Shown piece after piece: positions 52,691 through 63,661 of a stretch of 64,000 nt of DNA. This stretch comes from Diphasiastrum complanatum (taxonomy: Eukaryota > Streptophyta > Lycopodiopsida > Lycopodiales > Lycopodiaceae), in NCBI GenBank assembly GCA_029204225.1, contig CM055106.1, positions 21,581,285 through 21,645,284 of the forward strand. The letters are read 5' to 3'. The notes under the pieces were generated by a model that ran no database searches, was not told the DNA's origin, and saw only the letters and a program-made list of their open reading frames with translations. The translations under genes were made by a program, and so were the position numbers. Numbering within the stretch: the first letter of the stretch is position 1; each line of letters begins with the position of its first letter.

Positions 52691-54219
52691 CTATAGCCTA
52701 TTGGCTTGTATAAATTTGCATGCTTTTTGAAATTTTTTATAATCCGTCGATTTTTTATTATGACGAATTTGTGTTCTTCTGTAAAACCATTGGAAAAGTT
52801 GCAATATATAGTTGTTCTTCATGCTAGTCCCACCATGTTGTGTACTTTTATGAAATGCCGCTCTTGCTTGCCAATGAGATTTTTCCATTCCTTGCGATGA
52901 CCATATGCTAAGACTTCCGCTATTTTTTGCAAAGAATGTCGCATGATGCCATAATATGTGCTGCATGTCATAAAAACATAATCTAAATCAGTACCAAAAG
53001 TATGTTAATTAAGTGCACATATTTGTCTATAGTAGTGTAACATCGAAATCTTACCATATAATGTGTTATATGATCTATATCCCATGCACTTCGAACTGCA
53101 TCCACAAATTCACTCGTTGTTTTCTGTATCATTTGTTCATCATTATTTGAAAAATTATCTTTTCTCAAGTATTTCACCATGTTGTCTAATTTTTCCCAAA
53201 CTTCTACTTTGTGTATACGGGTAGAACCTTTTTCTTTGAAATCTTGAGTTGCAGCTATAATCTCTTTCCAAACCAAGTATTGAATTTTGGATTGTTTGCC
53301 AAAATAATTTGATAAAAATCCTTGAGCTTTGGATCCTCCAATGCTCGGCTTGCATGGAATATTTTCTGTTTTACTGATAGCTTGTCGTCTTTTTTTATTT
53401 TAACATGGCCTTTATGTAAGCCTGCTTTAGACAACACATCCTCTAATCCAGAAATAGCTTCCTTTCGCATCTACCTCATTTTCAGAATTCCATGCAAACA
53501 AGATGTGAAGATATGTTATTTTTTCTATTATATGCACCTCTGCATGCAATGTACAGATATGAACATTCTAAAGAGGAATCGGTAGCATGGGATTCCAATT
53601 AAGATTTTCTCGATCTCTTGATATTCATGCACTCCTTGTCATGTCTTTTGTTGTCTTCATGCAGTACAAACACAGATGTTTAGAGTTAGTGCCATGGGGT
53701 ACATTGAACATACATTTTAATGTCTTCAGATCTCCTGCTAAATGCCATTCTATGTTGAAAGTGCCAATTCTAGGAATATTGAGTGGAACTCCCTCCATGT
53801 GATTTTTTATGGTGACAGGATATGACGTTCTATTAAATATCCATGAGAGAATGTCATGGTCTTCTTTCATCACCTATAAGAGAAAACAAAAACGTGATTT
53901 AACCTCATAATATTAACATAGAGAAGATTTTCCATATGAAATCCATATTAAAATGATTATCCCTATCGATTATGTGAAGGAATTGCTATACCTGAAATGC
54001 TGCCAACCACCAGATATCATTTTCTGATTGAACACTGAAGTTGAGGCCTTCTGAGTCTTCTGAATTTGAAAGTGCTCCATTCATGATCGTAAGACTGACT
54101 CTCTCTATTTTTTGTCCTTTTATAATTTCAAACTCATCTAACTTGAGAACAACTATCAACTTGTTATTGACATTCTCATTTGTAATATCATAAAAATTTA
54201 TGATGAATGTTAATATCAA
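52691..54219 (-). pseudogene. element X gene 2, candidate DDE-type transposase, copy B
   Basis: Right to left: KLIVVLKLDEFEIIKG, then SENDIWWLAAFQ, an intron (about 53875-53990), then VMKEDHDILSWIFNRTSYP. The block WHLAGDLKTLKCMF with SKHLCLYC follows, then EVWEKLDNMVKYL, WDIDHITHYM, and SGSLSIWSSQGMEKSHWQAR with HGGTS and LQLFQWFYRR. A GD-x-K Asp, a C-x-x-C pair soon after, and a C-terminal QG-x-EKSH Glu fit the layout of eukaryotic RNase-H-fold (DDE) transposases. I cannot assign a named superfamily. Frames are broken by stops and at least two introns. The 5' coding part seems lost compared with copy A. Confidence 0.5.
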
Positions 54220-54791
54220 TAAATAAATTGTTAGAATTGTTATATGCTAGAGATGGCACTGACCATGGAGGCTTTTTTTTTCAAAATGTCACTCCTGATT
54301 CAAATTTTTGAGTGTTCCCAACTATTGGGAGGGAATATCTCAGCATTTTGAAAAATTATACTTTAATTGTGGTTAAACACCAGTGAAGTTTGATTTGACT
54401 AAACTAAGGTGCATTCATTTACATAGAAAGTAACGCGGGCAGATGCCTAAAGAAGTTAGAAAATGATATTTTAATTACTTTGTAGTTATTTTTCTCTCTC
54501 CTACATGGCATTTCTTATAGGGCCCTCTTTGGGCCCGTATTTTCTCTATTGGCTAGTAGTATGACCTTCATTTTGAACTTCCAGAGATGGTAGTTGCTCC
54601 CATCAAGTCTCCCGACAAGAGAAGAACTAGAAGACGAATCCATTCTAGTTGAGTGAGATCATTGGTAGAAACAATAATTTCAAAGTATTGTTGGCTGCGT
54701 GCTTGCTAGAATGATATATTGATAAAGACAAGACTTGATAATTTGCAATAGAAATACAAATCATTGAATAGAAATGCAGATTACTGAATAG

Positions 54792-55420
54792 CCTGCTTTG
54801 ATACCATGTCGTAAATCAATAGGTTAGTCAGCGAAAGCTCAAGCGGGTGCATGTAGGATCAAAAGCACAACAAACAACAGTAGAATATTCAAATTGAATA
54901 ATTCAGAAAAATGCACAATGAAATGATACATTAGTGGGACTGAAAAATTTGCACTCTGATTAATATCAGACATTGAGTACAATGCTTGAAGTGATAACTT
55001 CAGCTTACAGTCGTTGAGAGTAATACCTCTGGTTACAGAAACTCGAATAATCAGAAGAAGTTTTCTGATGAAGATTCTAGAATTGATATCCTACAAAATA
55101 TCTACAACTACTTTTTGTTGCAACCGCGTCATATCAGTTAATGCATGTACAAAGTGGGCGAACTATCAATGTGAAGTCATTGGGTCAGATTTTCGATCAA
55201 CAGTATCAAAATTTACAAGTATAAAACAAATGTACAATGACTCAAAAAATATTGACTCAAAAAATATAGAATCTTTTGAGTCAATCTAGTATCAAATAAT
55301 TATAGAAAATTCGATCCTGAATTTTTTGATCCTCTGCTCAAAAAATTTGAGACTTCCGTTTTTCGTTCTTTACTATGCTCATTATTAAATGGATTTGAGG
55401 TTGAGCATCGAATTCCAACA
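54792..55420 (-). repeat. LTR-C 5' LTR and primer-binding site
   Basis: The LTR spans 55420 to 54807 on the minus strand, from TGTTGGAATTC to TACGACA. It is followed directly by TGGTATCAAAGCAGG (54806-54792), a near-perfect match to the initiator-Met tRNA 3' end used by copia elements. Confidence 0.85.
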
Positions 55421-56029
55421 GTATACACTCAAGCCTTCTGGGTAGTAGTAGAGGAGCCACCACTATCCATGATGTACTATTGAATTCTGATTCTGATTGC
55501 ATGTGGTAAGTAGTGATGGATAGTGAATACAATTTACTAAGAACCAGACTTGGAGTACTCTTGTCGAACCACCAGCCAAAAGAAAGATCATTGATTGTAA
55601 GTGGACCTTCAAAAGGAAGTACAACTCCGATGGCTTGATTTCAAAATGGAAGGCAAGACTCGTAGTCAAAGGCTACTCACAAGTACTAAGTATCAACTAC
55701 ATAGAGACCTTTAATCCTGCTGTCAAACTTTCATCTATTTGAATCTTGTTGACAATTGCAGCAGTTGGAGACCTCAAAGTACATCAGATTGATGTACAAA
55801 ATGCATTTTTGAATGGTTTCATCCACGAAGATATCTACATGTTGCAACCAAAAAGTTACATTGTTGAAGTCTTGAAGATCGAGTCTGTAAGATCCGTATG
55901 GGCTCAAACATGCACCTAAGGCCTAGTTCGACCGAATCAATGATTATCTTTTGCAGATGACTTTCATTCGAATGCTGTTGACTTGAATGTCTGTGCAAAA
56001 CTACATTATTATTGCATTTTATGTAGATG
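55421..56029 (+). pseudogene. copia RT, middle part of split element
   Basis: After the GTATA duplication, the plus strand continues the connector (TTIHDVLLNSDSDCMW, MDSEYNLL) and enters reverse transcriptase. It reads IIDCKWTFKRKYNSDGLIS, KARLVVKGYSQ, AVGDLKVHQIDVQNAFLNG and IHEDIYMLQP, then IIIAFYVD. It ends within the catalytic YVDD codons at 56029, where a 1.7-kb insertion begins. Stops are frequent. Confidence 0.8.
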
Positions 56030-57743
56030 TGAAATTGTATAGACCAAATTGACCAAGAAATAAAGGCTATCCAGTCTTCCATTCTTTTTGTATAAAACAT
56101 ATTTTTATTACTCTAACTGATGAATTATGAGTGCAGGTATCATAACCTGAAGACAAGAAATGAAACTGTAGAGCAATGCTAACAGTTTGATATGCAGAAT
56201 CTAGAAATAGAATCTAATGATGAACCATTTGATGGTATGACTTCTAACCTTTTTCTAAGGGTATGTGTAGTTACTAAGAAGAGTACCTGAATAATGAATC
56301 TAAAGAAGCTTCTTAAAAGCTTGAAGACGGTACCTGAAGAAGGCTCAATAGAGTCTATAAAGAAGGCTCAATCGAGTCTATAAAGACTAGGAGAAGAAAC
56401 CAAAGGATTGGTCACCCTTTGTGTCACACTCCACTATGATTGGGAATGGGCAACCCCTAGAAAAAAAAAAAAAAACGGGCCTAGGAATTGATGGAAATTA
56501 TGCAAGGTAAGATGGATATATACAAAATCTTTCCCATAACATGAAAAACACTTGGGTAGATCCCAATGTTGTAAACAAAGAAAAATGCAACTTGAAAGTG
56601 GCTAACATAAAATGTTAGGCTACCTACCTTCTATCCTTATCAATATGTAATTTACCTACTTTTCCACATGGCTTGAAAACCAAAGGACACCTAGGAAAAT
56701 GCGCCCTCCTACTCCTCCCCTTTTGCTCTAACTAAGTGATAAACACTCTCTCATACCTATACACCTCACCCTCTCACTTTACTTATCCTAGAGTCTCCCT
56801 TACACCTCTCACACTCATATTGGACACCTCAGCCACTTGCTAAAGGCTTCACATTCTCTATAAAAGTACAAACTCGCCCCTCTCCCACATTATTCATCTT
56901 CCATTCATTTTTGCTTTGCCTCTTGCTTGTGCTTTTGTGTGTGTAGGTGCTTGGAAGAAAGCTTGGAGCTATGGCTTGAAAAGTATCTGTCTAGCTTGGA
57001 TTGGAACCCCTTTCACACACACTCACTTTCTCCTACCTCTCTCTCTCTCTCTCTCTCTCTCTTGTCTAAAACTTTCATCCATAAGACTGATGGCCATGCA
57101 TGTTACACCATCCATGACTTGATGGCCATGCATGTCACACCATCCATGACTTGATGGCTATGCATGTCACACCATCCATGACTTGACGGCTTTGCATGTC
57201 ACACCATCCATGACTTGATGACTTTGCATGTCACATCATCCATAACTTTATGGTCATGCATGTCAAATTTCGGAGCTGCATGTCTGATTTGGAAACTTGC
57301 ATGTATGAAATTGAAGCTTGCATGTCAGATTGGATTCATGCATGTCATGCCTACTGATGTTAAATGCCTATGCATGCTCTTTTCTTGATCAGTAAGTCCT
57401 TGCATGTCATAAGGAACCAGTTTTATTGGTATAAGATTCTTTAAGATCCAAAATCTGTAACTTCTGTTTGATGTAAAGATCTAAGAAATCATATTCCCAA
57501 AACCACTGTATATGTAATTGGCCTTGGGCCAATTGGTCTTGCATAATTTCAAAAGAAAAATCCTTCGGAGAGGGGGGTTCCCATCTTGACCCCTCAGCAA
57601 GTCTCTTGAATGAATGATTTTGTGGTTGAATGTTAAAGTTCTTTTTCTATACAACAGTGTTATGTTGATTTGTTCTTTTTTTTAAGTCACTACTTTCTAA
57701 AGTCAGGACTTCAGAATTAGTAGACCCTCACCTCAGGTTCACA
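56030..57743. mobile_element. 1.7-kb insertion flanked by GTAGATG repeats, solo-LTR-like
   Basis: GTAGATG ends at 56029 on the left and recurs at 57744-57750 on the right. Reverse-transcriptase coding resumes directly after it. The insert starts TGAAATTG and ends GTTCACA, so it has TG...CA ends like an LTR, but a 7-bp duplication is unusual for one. It contains CTATAAAAG at about 56855 and a promoter-like C/T-rich leader, but no coding motif. It could be a solo LTR, or a DNA element with 7-8 bp duplication. Confidence 0.6.
57089..57280. repeat. six 32-bp tandem repeats rich in GCATGTCA
   Basis: Units start near 57089, 57121, 57153, 57185, 57217 and 57249, exactly 32 bp apart. The consensus contains GATGGCCATGCATGTCACAC and CCATCCATGACTT. 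Degenerate GCATGTC words continue irregularly to about 57410. Confidence 0.9.
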
Positions 57744-58232
57744 GTAGATGACTATCTACTTTTAAGCAATTCTAACTCTTTGTTAGAAATTACTAAGTTG
57801 AATCTTTCTAAAGAATTCGACATGACAGATCTAGGACCAGTTCATTATATGCTTTGTATTTGGATCCTTCATGATCTAGCCAAGAAGACATTCTTTTTAT
57901 GCCAAAAGAGGTATCTACAAAACATTTTAGAAAAATTCAGAATGCTCAAATCAAAGCCAATTGATTCACCAACGGATCCAAGACTTAAACTCAATAAATA
58001 AATGTATCCTTAGACATTTGTTGAGACTTCTAATATGAAGAACTATCCATATGACTCACTTATCAGCTCATTGATGTATGTGATGGTGTGCACTAGACCC
58101 TATCTGGAATATACAATAAGCATAATTTCTCAATTCATGTCGAATCTAGGAATCCACCATTGGAGTGTGTTACCAGCTATCTCTTTTAGGTGTCCACGAC
58201 AGAGTTCTAGACCTAGCTATATATTTACTTGA
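57744..58232 (+). pseudogene. copia RT end, right part of split element
   Basis: The frame begins inside the YVDD codons (VDDYLLLSN). It reads LNLSKEFDMTDLGPVHYML, KTFFLCQKRYLQNILEKF and PIDSPTDPRLKLN, then after a stop YPYDSLISSLMYVMVCTRP and ISQFMSNLGIHHWSVL. These are the reverse-transcriptase thumb and the start of the RNase H connection. It completes the element whose other parts lie at 48455-48817 and 55421-56029. The RNase H catalytic part is missing. Confidence 0.8.
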
Positions 58233-58926
58233 AAACCTGCTATAGTTGAAGAACATGAAGAAATACACACAAGTCCTTGACAGGCTCGTGAACTATCATC
58301 CATGACCGAACTATCAGCCAAATCCCACCATCCTTGATAGTCGAATTATTGGAGTCACTATGAACTATTAGCATGATTCTTACTTTGATCCCAAGGACCA
58401 CCGTTACTACTATCAAGACTTCACACCCACTTTACTATACGATCAGCCCAAAGGTTGACATGTAATAGAGTAACTACAATGTCTACATATACAAAGGTGT
58501 ATGCTTATTAGAAGAGAGATGTTGAGATCCAACAATAGATGTACCAATTTATCTGATCAAAAGTATTTGCACCAACCATTGCTATTATAGCCTAGCATTA
58601 TTGTTCAATTCTAAATTGTTCTTCTAGGCTTGTATACAGATAAGTAGATTTCTTTACAACAATCCTATGTACATTTTTGCATCTTTGATATACTCTGTGT
58701 TCGTAAAAATGAAAGGTTATTGTTGTTTCTACTTTCTTATGTATGGTTGTCTTAGACACCTACTAAGTCGTCGATTAAGCGATTGGTTCTATTGTGATAG
58801 TTGATCAACAGAGTGCTCTTAATTCACTTAGTCTTCCGCAGTGCTATTGAACGTGACAGTTTGACAGTGTCTCTTGACACTTCAAGCCATCGCAATCTTC
58901 CACACCTTCCCCAACACCCCCCCCCC

Positions 58927-59007
<81 letters not shown>

Positions 59008-60724
59008 TGGCCTTCAAATATCATATGGTTTGATTATTTAATGAAAAGATTACAAGATATCCATTCCCCCATATGTAAATGATTGGCTCATCATTCTACT
59101 CTCTATTTTTTGTAGAAGATTGAACTTTTCAAAGAAGACAATCTTGCATCTTTCTTTGTCCCATGGTTATGAATTTATGTGCAAATAATGAAGGAAAGCT
59201 TGCTAGACAATCTGTTTGAGTAAATCCACATGATTTTGGCATGCTATTTGGTAGCGTTAGAGTTGCTTATGAAGCTAGCTTCTTCAAAATTAAATGGCAC
59301 TTTACAAGCATTGGAAGATATATGACTTTTTTTATTGGGATTTTATGACATCTTGGCATCCATAGAAAGACTTCTCAAGCATCATATCACCCATATAAAA
59401 CTGCAGAGAAAAAAATGTAGAAGGATATTTTAACCCAAAAAAAATGTCACAAGTTTGTGGCTGGCACAACAAGAAAAAAAGCATAAAAGAAAATCTCCTT
59501 AGCCTTCCTTTACACTTGGAAAAAGATTTTCTTATCACCTTTCCTAGTGGGTTTATGCTACAAATGAACCTCCATGAAAATGTGCTACATTTGTTCATGA
59601 CTTGGCCCAAGCATTCTTTGCATAAATGAACCACCATTGAATGTGGTAAAAAGGTCACTATGTTAGAATCCATCCCCACATAGGTTGAAGGATGCAATAT
59701 GTGGTTTTGATCTTACCCAAAGGCAATGATGATGCTAAGTTCTAACTACCTCCAGATAACATTCATCTTAGACGGTTGCAAGGAGACATGATATAGTGTG
59801 GGTCTTGATACTTTACCACTTCCTGGTTTCCAACGATTTTCAGATACATCAAGCTGGTTCAGATTGTCTGAAGGATCATCTGTCTCATTAAAATTGTAAC
59901 CTGAATACCAGCTAAATAGCAGTAGTTCATCTGCACACCTAATTGAGAAGTTGATTGATTACATTTGTTTAACTTATAAATCTTGTGGATGACCTTTGGT
60001 GATATAGTCCTAAGAAATAAAGTGAAGGAGGCTGCCAAAACATTCAGCATATACCAGATAAAAATAAACTAAATTTTGCCTCGTATGCAATATTCTTATA
60101 TCAGATGGCCATTTTGTGTTGCTTATATACACAATAGTTGATAGATTTGCTGCCAATTGACAAACTCTCCAGCTTTTTTTAATGCCAGTAAAGTAGAATA
60201 ATCTCACCCGGACTAGAATCTGAATTAATCTCTATAATCATATCTCAGCTCAGAGAAGGCTTTAGTTGCATTACATATATAGCATTGCTGTATCATATTT
60301 CTCTATATTCTTTGAGAGCAGTAAAAGAGTTAACAAAAGGGTGTCGAGGAGGATCAAAGGTTTTGGTTGATCGTGAGAACTGTCGACATTTGAGCATACA
60401 TTTGTGCATTGGTATTATTCTATTTTCTGACTTTTTGTATGCATGATCTATCACTTTGGATTGTTTTCACAAATCCTACTGGATGTAAGTGATCTCGAAA
60501 TCTGAAGGCAACGACATAAAGAAAAGGCTTTTACAAGCAAAAATATTGATCTTTATTCAACGCTAAGAGAATCACAGTGTTCATCTCTTGAGAACAAACA
60601 GATTAATAAAACTCAATTCACCCGAAACATGATATGCTAGTGTAGCATATCATTGCTCATCGACAAAAAAGCATCTAACTTAAAAAATCACCATATCAGA
60701 TTAATTTCTTTTTGTAGTGGGTAT
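58233..60724. other. mostly unrecognised; possible copia LTR
   Basis: A purine run (AGAAGAGAGA) at about 58515 followed by TGTTGAGATCC could be a polypurine tract and LTR start belonging to the split copia. Sequence at 58745-58800 is shared with the end of 41712-42608. A poly-C/TC tract lies at 58917-59004. From 59.0 to 60.7 kb no coding motif was recognised. This part should include the 3' flank of the small gene at 60725. Confidence 0.4.
58917..59004. repeat. poly-C (21) joined to (TC)n
   Basis: Twenty-one C residues run directly into 67 bp of TC dinucleotides. No similar C run is seen elsewhere in the window. Confidence 0.95.
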
Positions 60725-61547
60725 TCAGTTCAAGGTAAGTCCTTTGATCTCTTCCTCTACATTACTAGCTGCCCCATCAGTGTTCTCCTTCACCTTCTCC
60801 TCCTCCTCCACTTGCACAAACTCTCCTGCCGGATCATCTTGTTTTGGGACCTCGGCATCGGCTGCGGTTTCAGTAGCGGCAGTAGCAGCAGCAGTATGCT
60901 GATCTTGAGATTCTGCGGTGCTTTCTGTTTCTCTCACGGAATCAGATTCCGAAGTGGGAGATGCCGTTGCTTCATTGATCACTGTCTCAACTACATCCTG
61001 CAAAAACCACACACAAGACAATCTCATTAGACTGTTCATGTCCCAACAAAGCTCATATCTAAATATGAAACAAACAGGATCTCTCTCTCACACACACGCG
61101 CACACAATCAAAGAATAGATTGATCAGGACACCACACACATGAGAAAGAATGGATAGATCAGTGCTGAACTATTCTTACGTGACATACTAACAAATAACA
61201 GATTGATCAGGAGTTCGCTCGCAGACAATGGATTAATCAGGATGTCATATGTGACACGAACAAAGAATAGATTGATCAAGGCACCACAGACAGAGAAAGA
61301 ATGAATAGATCAGGAATGCTGAACAGTCATATCTGACACAGAAACAAAGAGTATATTGATCAGGACACCACACGCACAGAAAGAATGGGTTGATCAGGAG
61401 TGCTGAACCATTCTTACATGACACATAAACCAACAACAGATTGATCAACTCTAGTGTGTGTCTCTGTGTGTGTGCGCGTGTGGCCTAGGTGGGTGGGTGA
61501 GAGAGAGAGAGTGTTCTCACTTGATCAGCATTATGGGTGCTATCCAT
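60725..61547 (-). CDS. small acidic disordered protein, two exons
   Basis: I model exon 1 as 61547-61521, encoding MDSTHNADQ, and exon 2 as 60997-60725, joined in phase 0. The donor is CAA|GTGAGA and the acceptor is TTTTTGCAG|GAT. The product is 99 residues. It is rich in Glu, Ala, Thr and Ser (SESDSVRETESTAESQDQ; AATAATETAADAEVP) with a VQVEEEEKVKE segment and the end EEEIKGLTLN. It has no signal peptide, membrane segment or known domain, so it is probably intrinsically disordered. Codons and splice signals look host-like and the frame is intact, unlike the surrounding transposons. The family is not recognised, and a longer 5' coding part cannot be excluded. Confidence 0.6.
61100..61445. repeat. 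imperfect tandem repeats inside the intron
   Basis: At least three units of roughly 85-140 bp share AACAAAGA-x-TAGATTGATCA, GGACACCACA, AGAAAGAATG and CTGAAC-x-TTCTTACxTGACA. The word GATTGATCAGGA and close variants recur about nine times. A GA run and GT/GC alternation lie at 61455-61512, close to the donor. Confidence 0.75.
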
Positions 61548-62569
61548 TATGAATCTTTGCACCAAAACCTTGCTTCTCCAAATGGTGATGCTTGATGCCA
61601 CCACTAACAACCTCAAATGACAATAGCTTTCTGATTAGCTCAACATGAAGATCAAGATGGATGATTTGATTGCAAAATGCGGTTGTGCTCAATGTATAGG
61701 CTGAGAGTTGGAGAGCTGGCCCCACTTCACGTGATAAGCTTCACCCAAAGAAGGTTCTTTTGTAATAGTTTAGGAAGAATAGTACATAGCACATGGGTTG
61801 ATCTAAGATTGCAAGTCCTTTCTCATGTACCTCTCCCCTTATTAATTTTCTTTGTTAAAGGAGATCCCACATGCTTGTCCCAGCCAGCTGCCCTTTCATA
61901 ATAACCTCTTTGAGGCTTTGTATATGGATTTGATAAGAGAACATTGTCATTTGAAGTGTTCTAGTTATGTAGTTAGTATAGATTTGTAGATTAATTGGCA
62001 TTTCGTTCTAATTAACATCCTCCTATCACATTTTTGATTGTTGGCTTAGCTCAGAATGAAAGGAACGTCTATGCATCCATTTTTCTCCTTTTAGAACCTT
62101 ATAAAATGCTAAAAATTATTATTTGTCCTTGTAGAACCTTGTAATATAATGCTAAAGTGTTTATCCTTGTGGGTATCAATCCAGCTAGCAAAGAATTCTT
62201 TCACTTGTCGAATGCCTATACAAATGCTTTACAACTACTAGGTTCTCTTACAATTCAGTAGTTTATCATAGAAAGTGATGCTTGAAATTTTTGTATAACT
62301 TTTTCACAATCATCATGGTGAGAGTATGTAAAAATCTTGCCCACATAACTCAATGACCTTTTTATCCACCTTCACTAGTTGTTTGGGTAATTTTCAAAGC
62401 TAAGGTTCACCATAATGTGCTTGGCCATACCAACAATAAGATTCAATGGAAAAACCATTCACCTGTACATAAATATTGATTGTATTTGCATGGCACAATA
62501 ATATGCTAAATACAAGTTTTTTGAATTTATAATTTTGATGAAAAGAGGCTAAATAATGGGCTCCAAGCT
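61548..62569. other. upstream region of the small gene; no other gene seen
   Basis: This should contain the 5' UTR and promoter of the minus-strand small gene. No TATA box was assigned with confidence and no coding similarity was seen. Confidence 0.4.
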
Positions 62570-63066
62570 CCATGCTCCATGCTTGAACAATGTTGTCAAA
62601 TTCATCTCTTATTTCATTAAGGATTACTTGCACTAATTCTCTTTGATTGAGATGGTCTCCTATGCAAGCAAGCTCTCAATGAATATCTTTCACTCTCATA
62701 ACATAATTTGAGGCACTCTCATCACTCTTTTGATAACTTTGGAAATTTGATTCCTAAGAGTAAGAAATCTATATGTGTTCTTGGCCTCATAAATGGATTT
62801 TAGTGTGTCCCAAGCCCTCCTTGGATGAGGTGCATGAGCCAATCTCCCTCAACACTTCATTTTGGCATTCATTTTGATTACATGTAAAGCCATCCTTGCC
62901 CACTTCTTGTACTTTTGAATTTCTTGGAGCACTTGTGGCTCCTCCTCAACTCCTAGCACAATATCCATCATATCTTGTAGTACAAAATTGACTCATTATT
63001 CACCTTTCAAATGGCATAATTGGAGGTGCTCAATCTCTCACTTTGCTTCAGGAGAAAAGATCCCAT
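62570..63066 (-). pseudogene. copia family D gag relic
   Basis: From the minus-strand ATG at 63066 the sequence gives MGSFLLKQSERLSTSNYAI, then the LGVEEEPQVLQEIQKYKKWARMALHV-like stretch in shifted frames. It continues with LTLRNQIS, SDESASNYVMRVKD and finally ELVQVILNEIRDEFDNIVQAW. The order and wording match the gag at 27746-28260. Several frameshifts and stops disable it. No pol follows. Confidence 0.75.
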
Positions 63067-63661
63067 AGAAGTCATCTAATCTTGTGGAATTTCCTTGTAA
63101 TAGATGTAAAAGTGTTTCTTCTCTCTCAAAGAAGGATCCAATAATGGTGTCCTACCAACTCCAACTTGAGGTATTGCAACAAAAATGTGAGATCAATCTG
63201 TCAATCTCTCTCAATCTAGATCTAGCTCCTCTCCAGAGATGAAGCGCAACAAGGTTCTGAGCCAACTTCTTCCAAGCACATGTAAAGAACTTAAAAACTA
63301 CACAAAAGACTCAAATGCACTTGATTTGCATGAAACTATGTGGCTATGACTTCAAAAACACACCTAGATCTCACCTAGACAAGATGGGCAAGAACTATCT
63401 TGAGTTTTTTGATGAAACAACCTAGATAAGGGTCAAACTTGATGTGTCCAACCAGGTTGGGTTCCCCCACCCACCTCACTTTGAAAGTCTATAACCTCAC
63501 CAACACACATTTAATTGACATGAAATCAATTGCATTAAAAACTAGATCCAATAGCTTTCCAACAAGCTATCATGCACCAAATTTGGATCAACTTAGACAC
63601 ACCAACAAATCACATGTGTTTGAGTAGTGAATTCCATACAATACCCAGCATGGATCTAATT
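63067..63661. other. no recognisable gene; probable leader of the gag relic
   Basis: This lies upstream of the minus-strand gag, so it may hold its leader, but no LTR or primer-binding site was recognised. Confidence 0.35.

Larger units (their letters stand above)
50200..54548. mobile_element. element X copy B (most complete)
   Basis: Two convergent genes: gene 1 on plus (51083-52630) and a transposase-like gene 2 on minus (54219-52691), about 60 bp apart at their 3' ends. A promoter-like block precedes gene 1. The right end is shared with copy A and carries GGGCCC-TCTTT-GGGCCC about 15 bp from the divergence point at 54548. A left terminal inverted copy was not found by eye, so the left limit is uncertain. 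It sits inside the LTR-C element. The layout resembles two-gene cut-and-paste DNA transposons. Confidence 0.55.

Noticed and set aside
57061-57280. CRISPR-like array (six regularly spaced 32-bp units)
   Set aside because: The units are contiguous, with no unique spacers, and the context is a plant retrotransposon insertion. It is a simple tandem repeat.
59332-59697. 121-residue minus-strand frame
   Set aside because: Cys/Phe-rich with no recognisable domain, and the plus strand here is no more informative. There is no evidence for a gene.
60717-61030. Plus-strand Ser/Leu-rich frames over the small acidic gene
   Set aside because: They are antisense to the acidic exon. The minus strand has coherent splice signals and a start codon.
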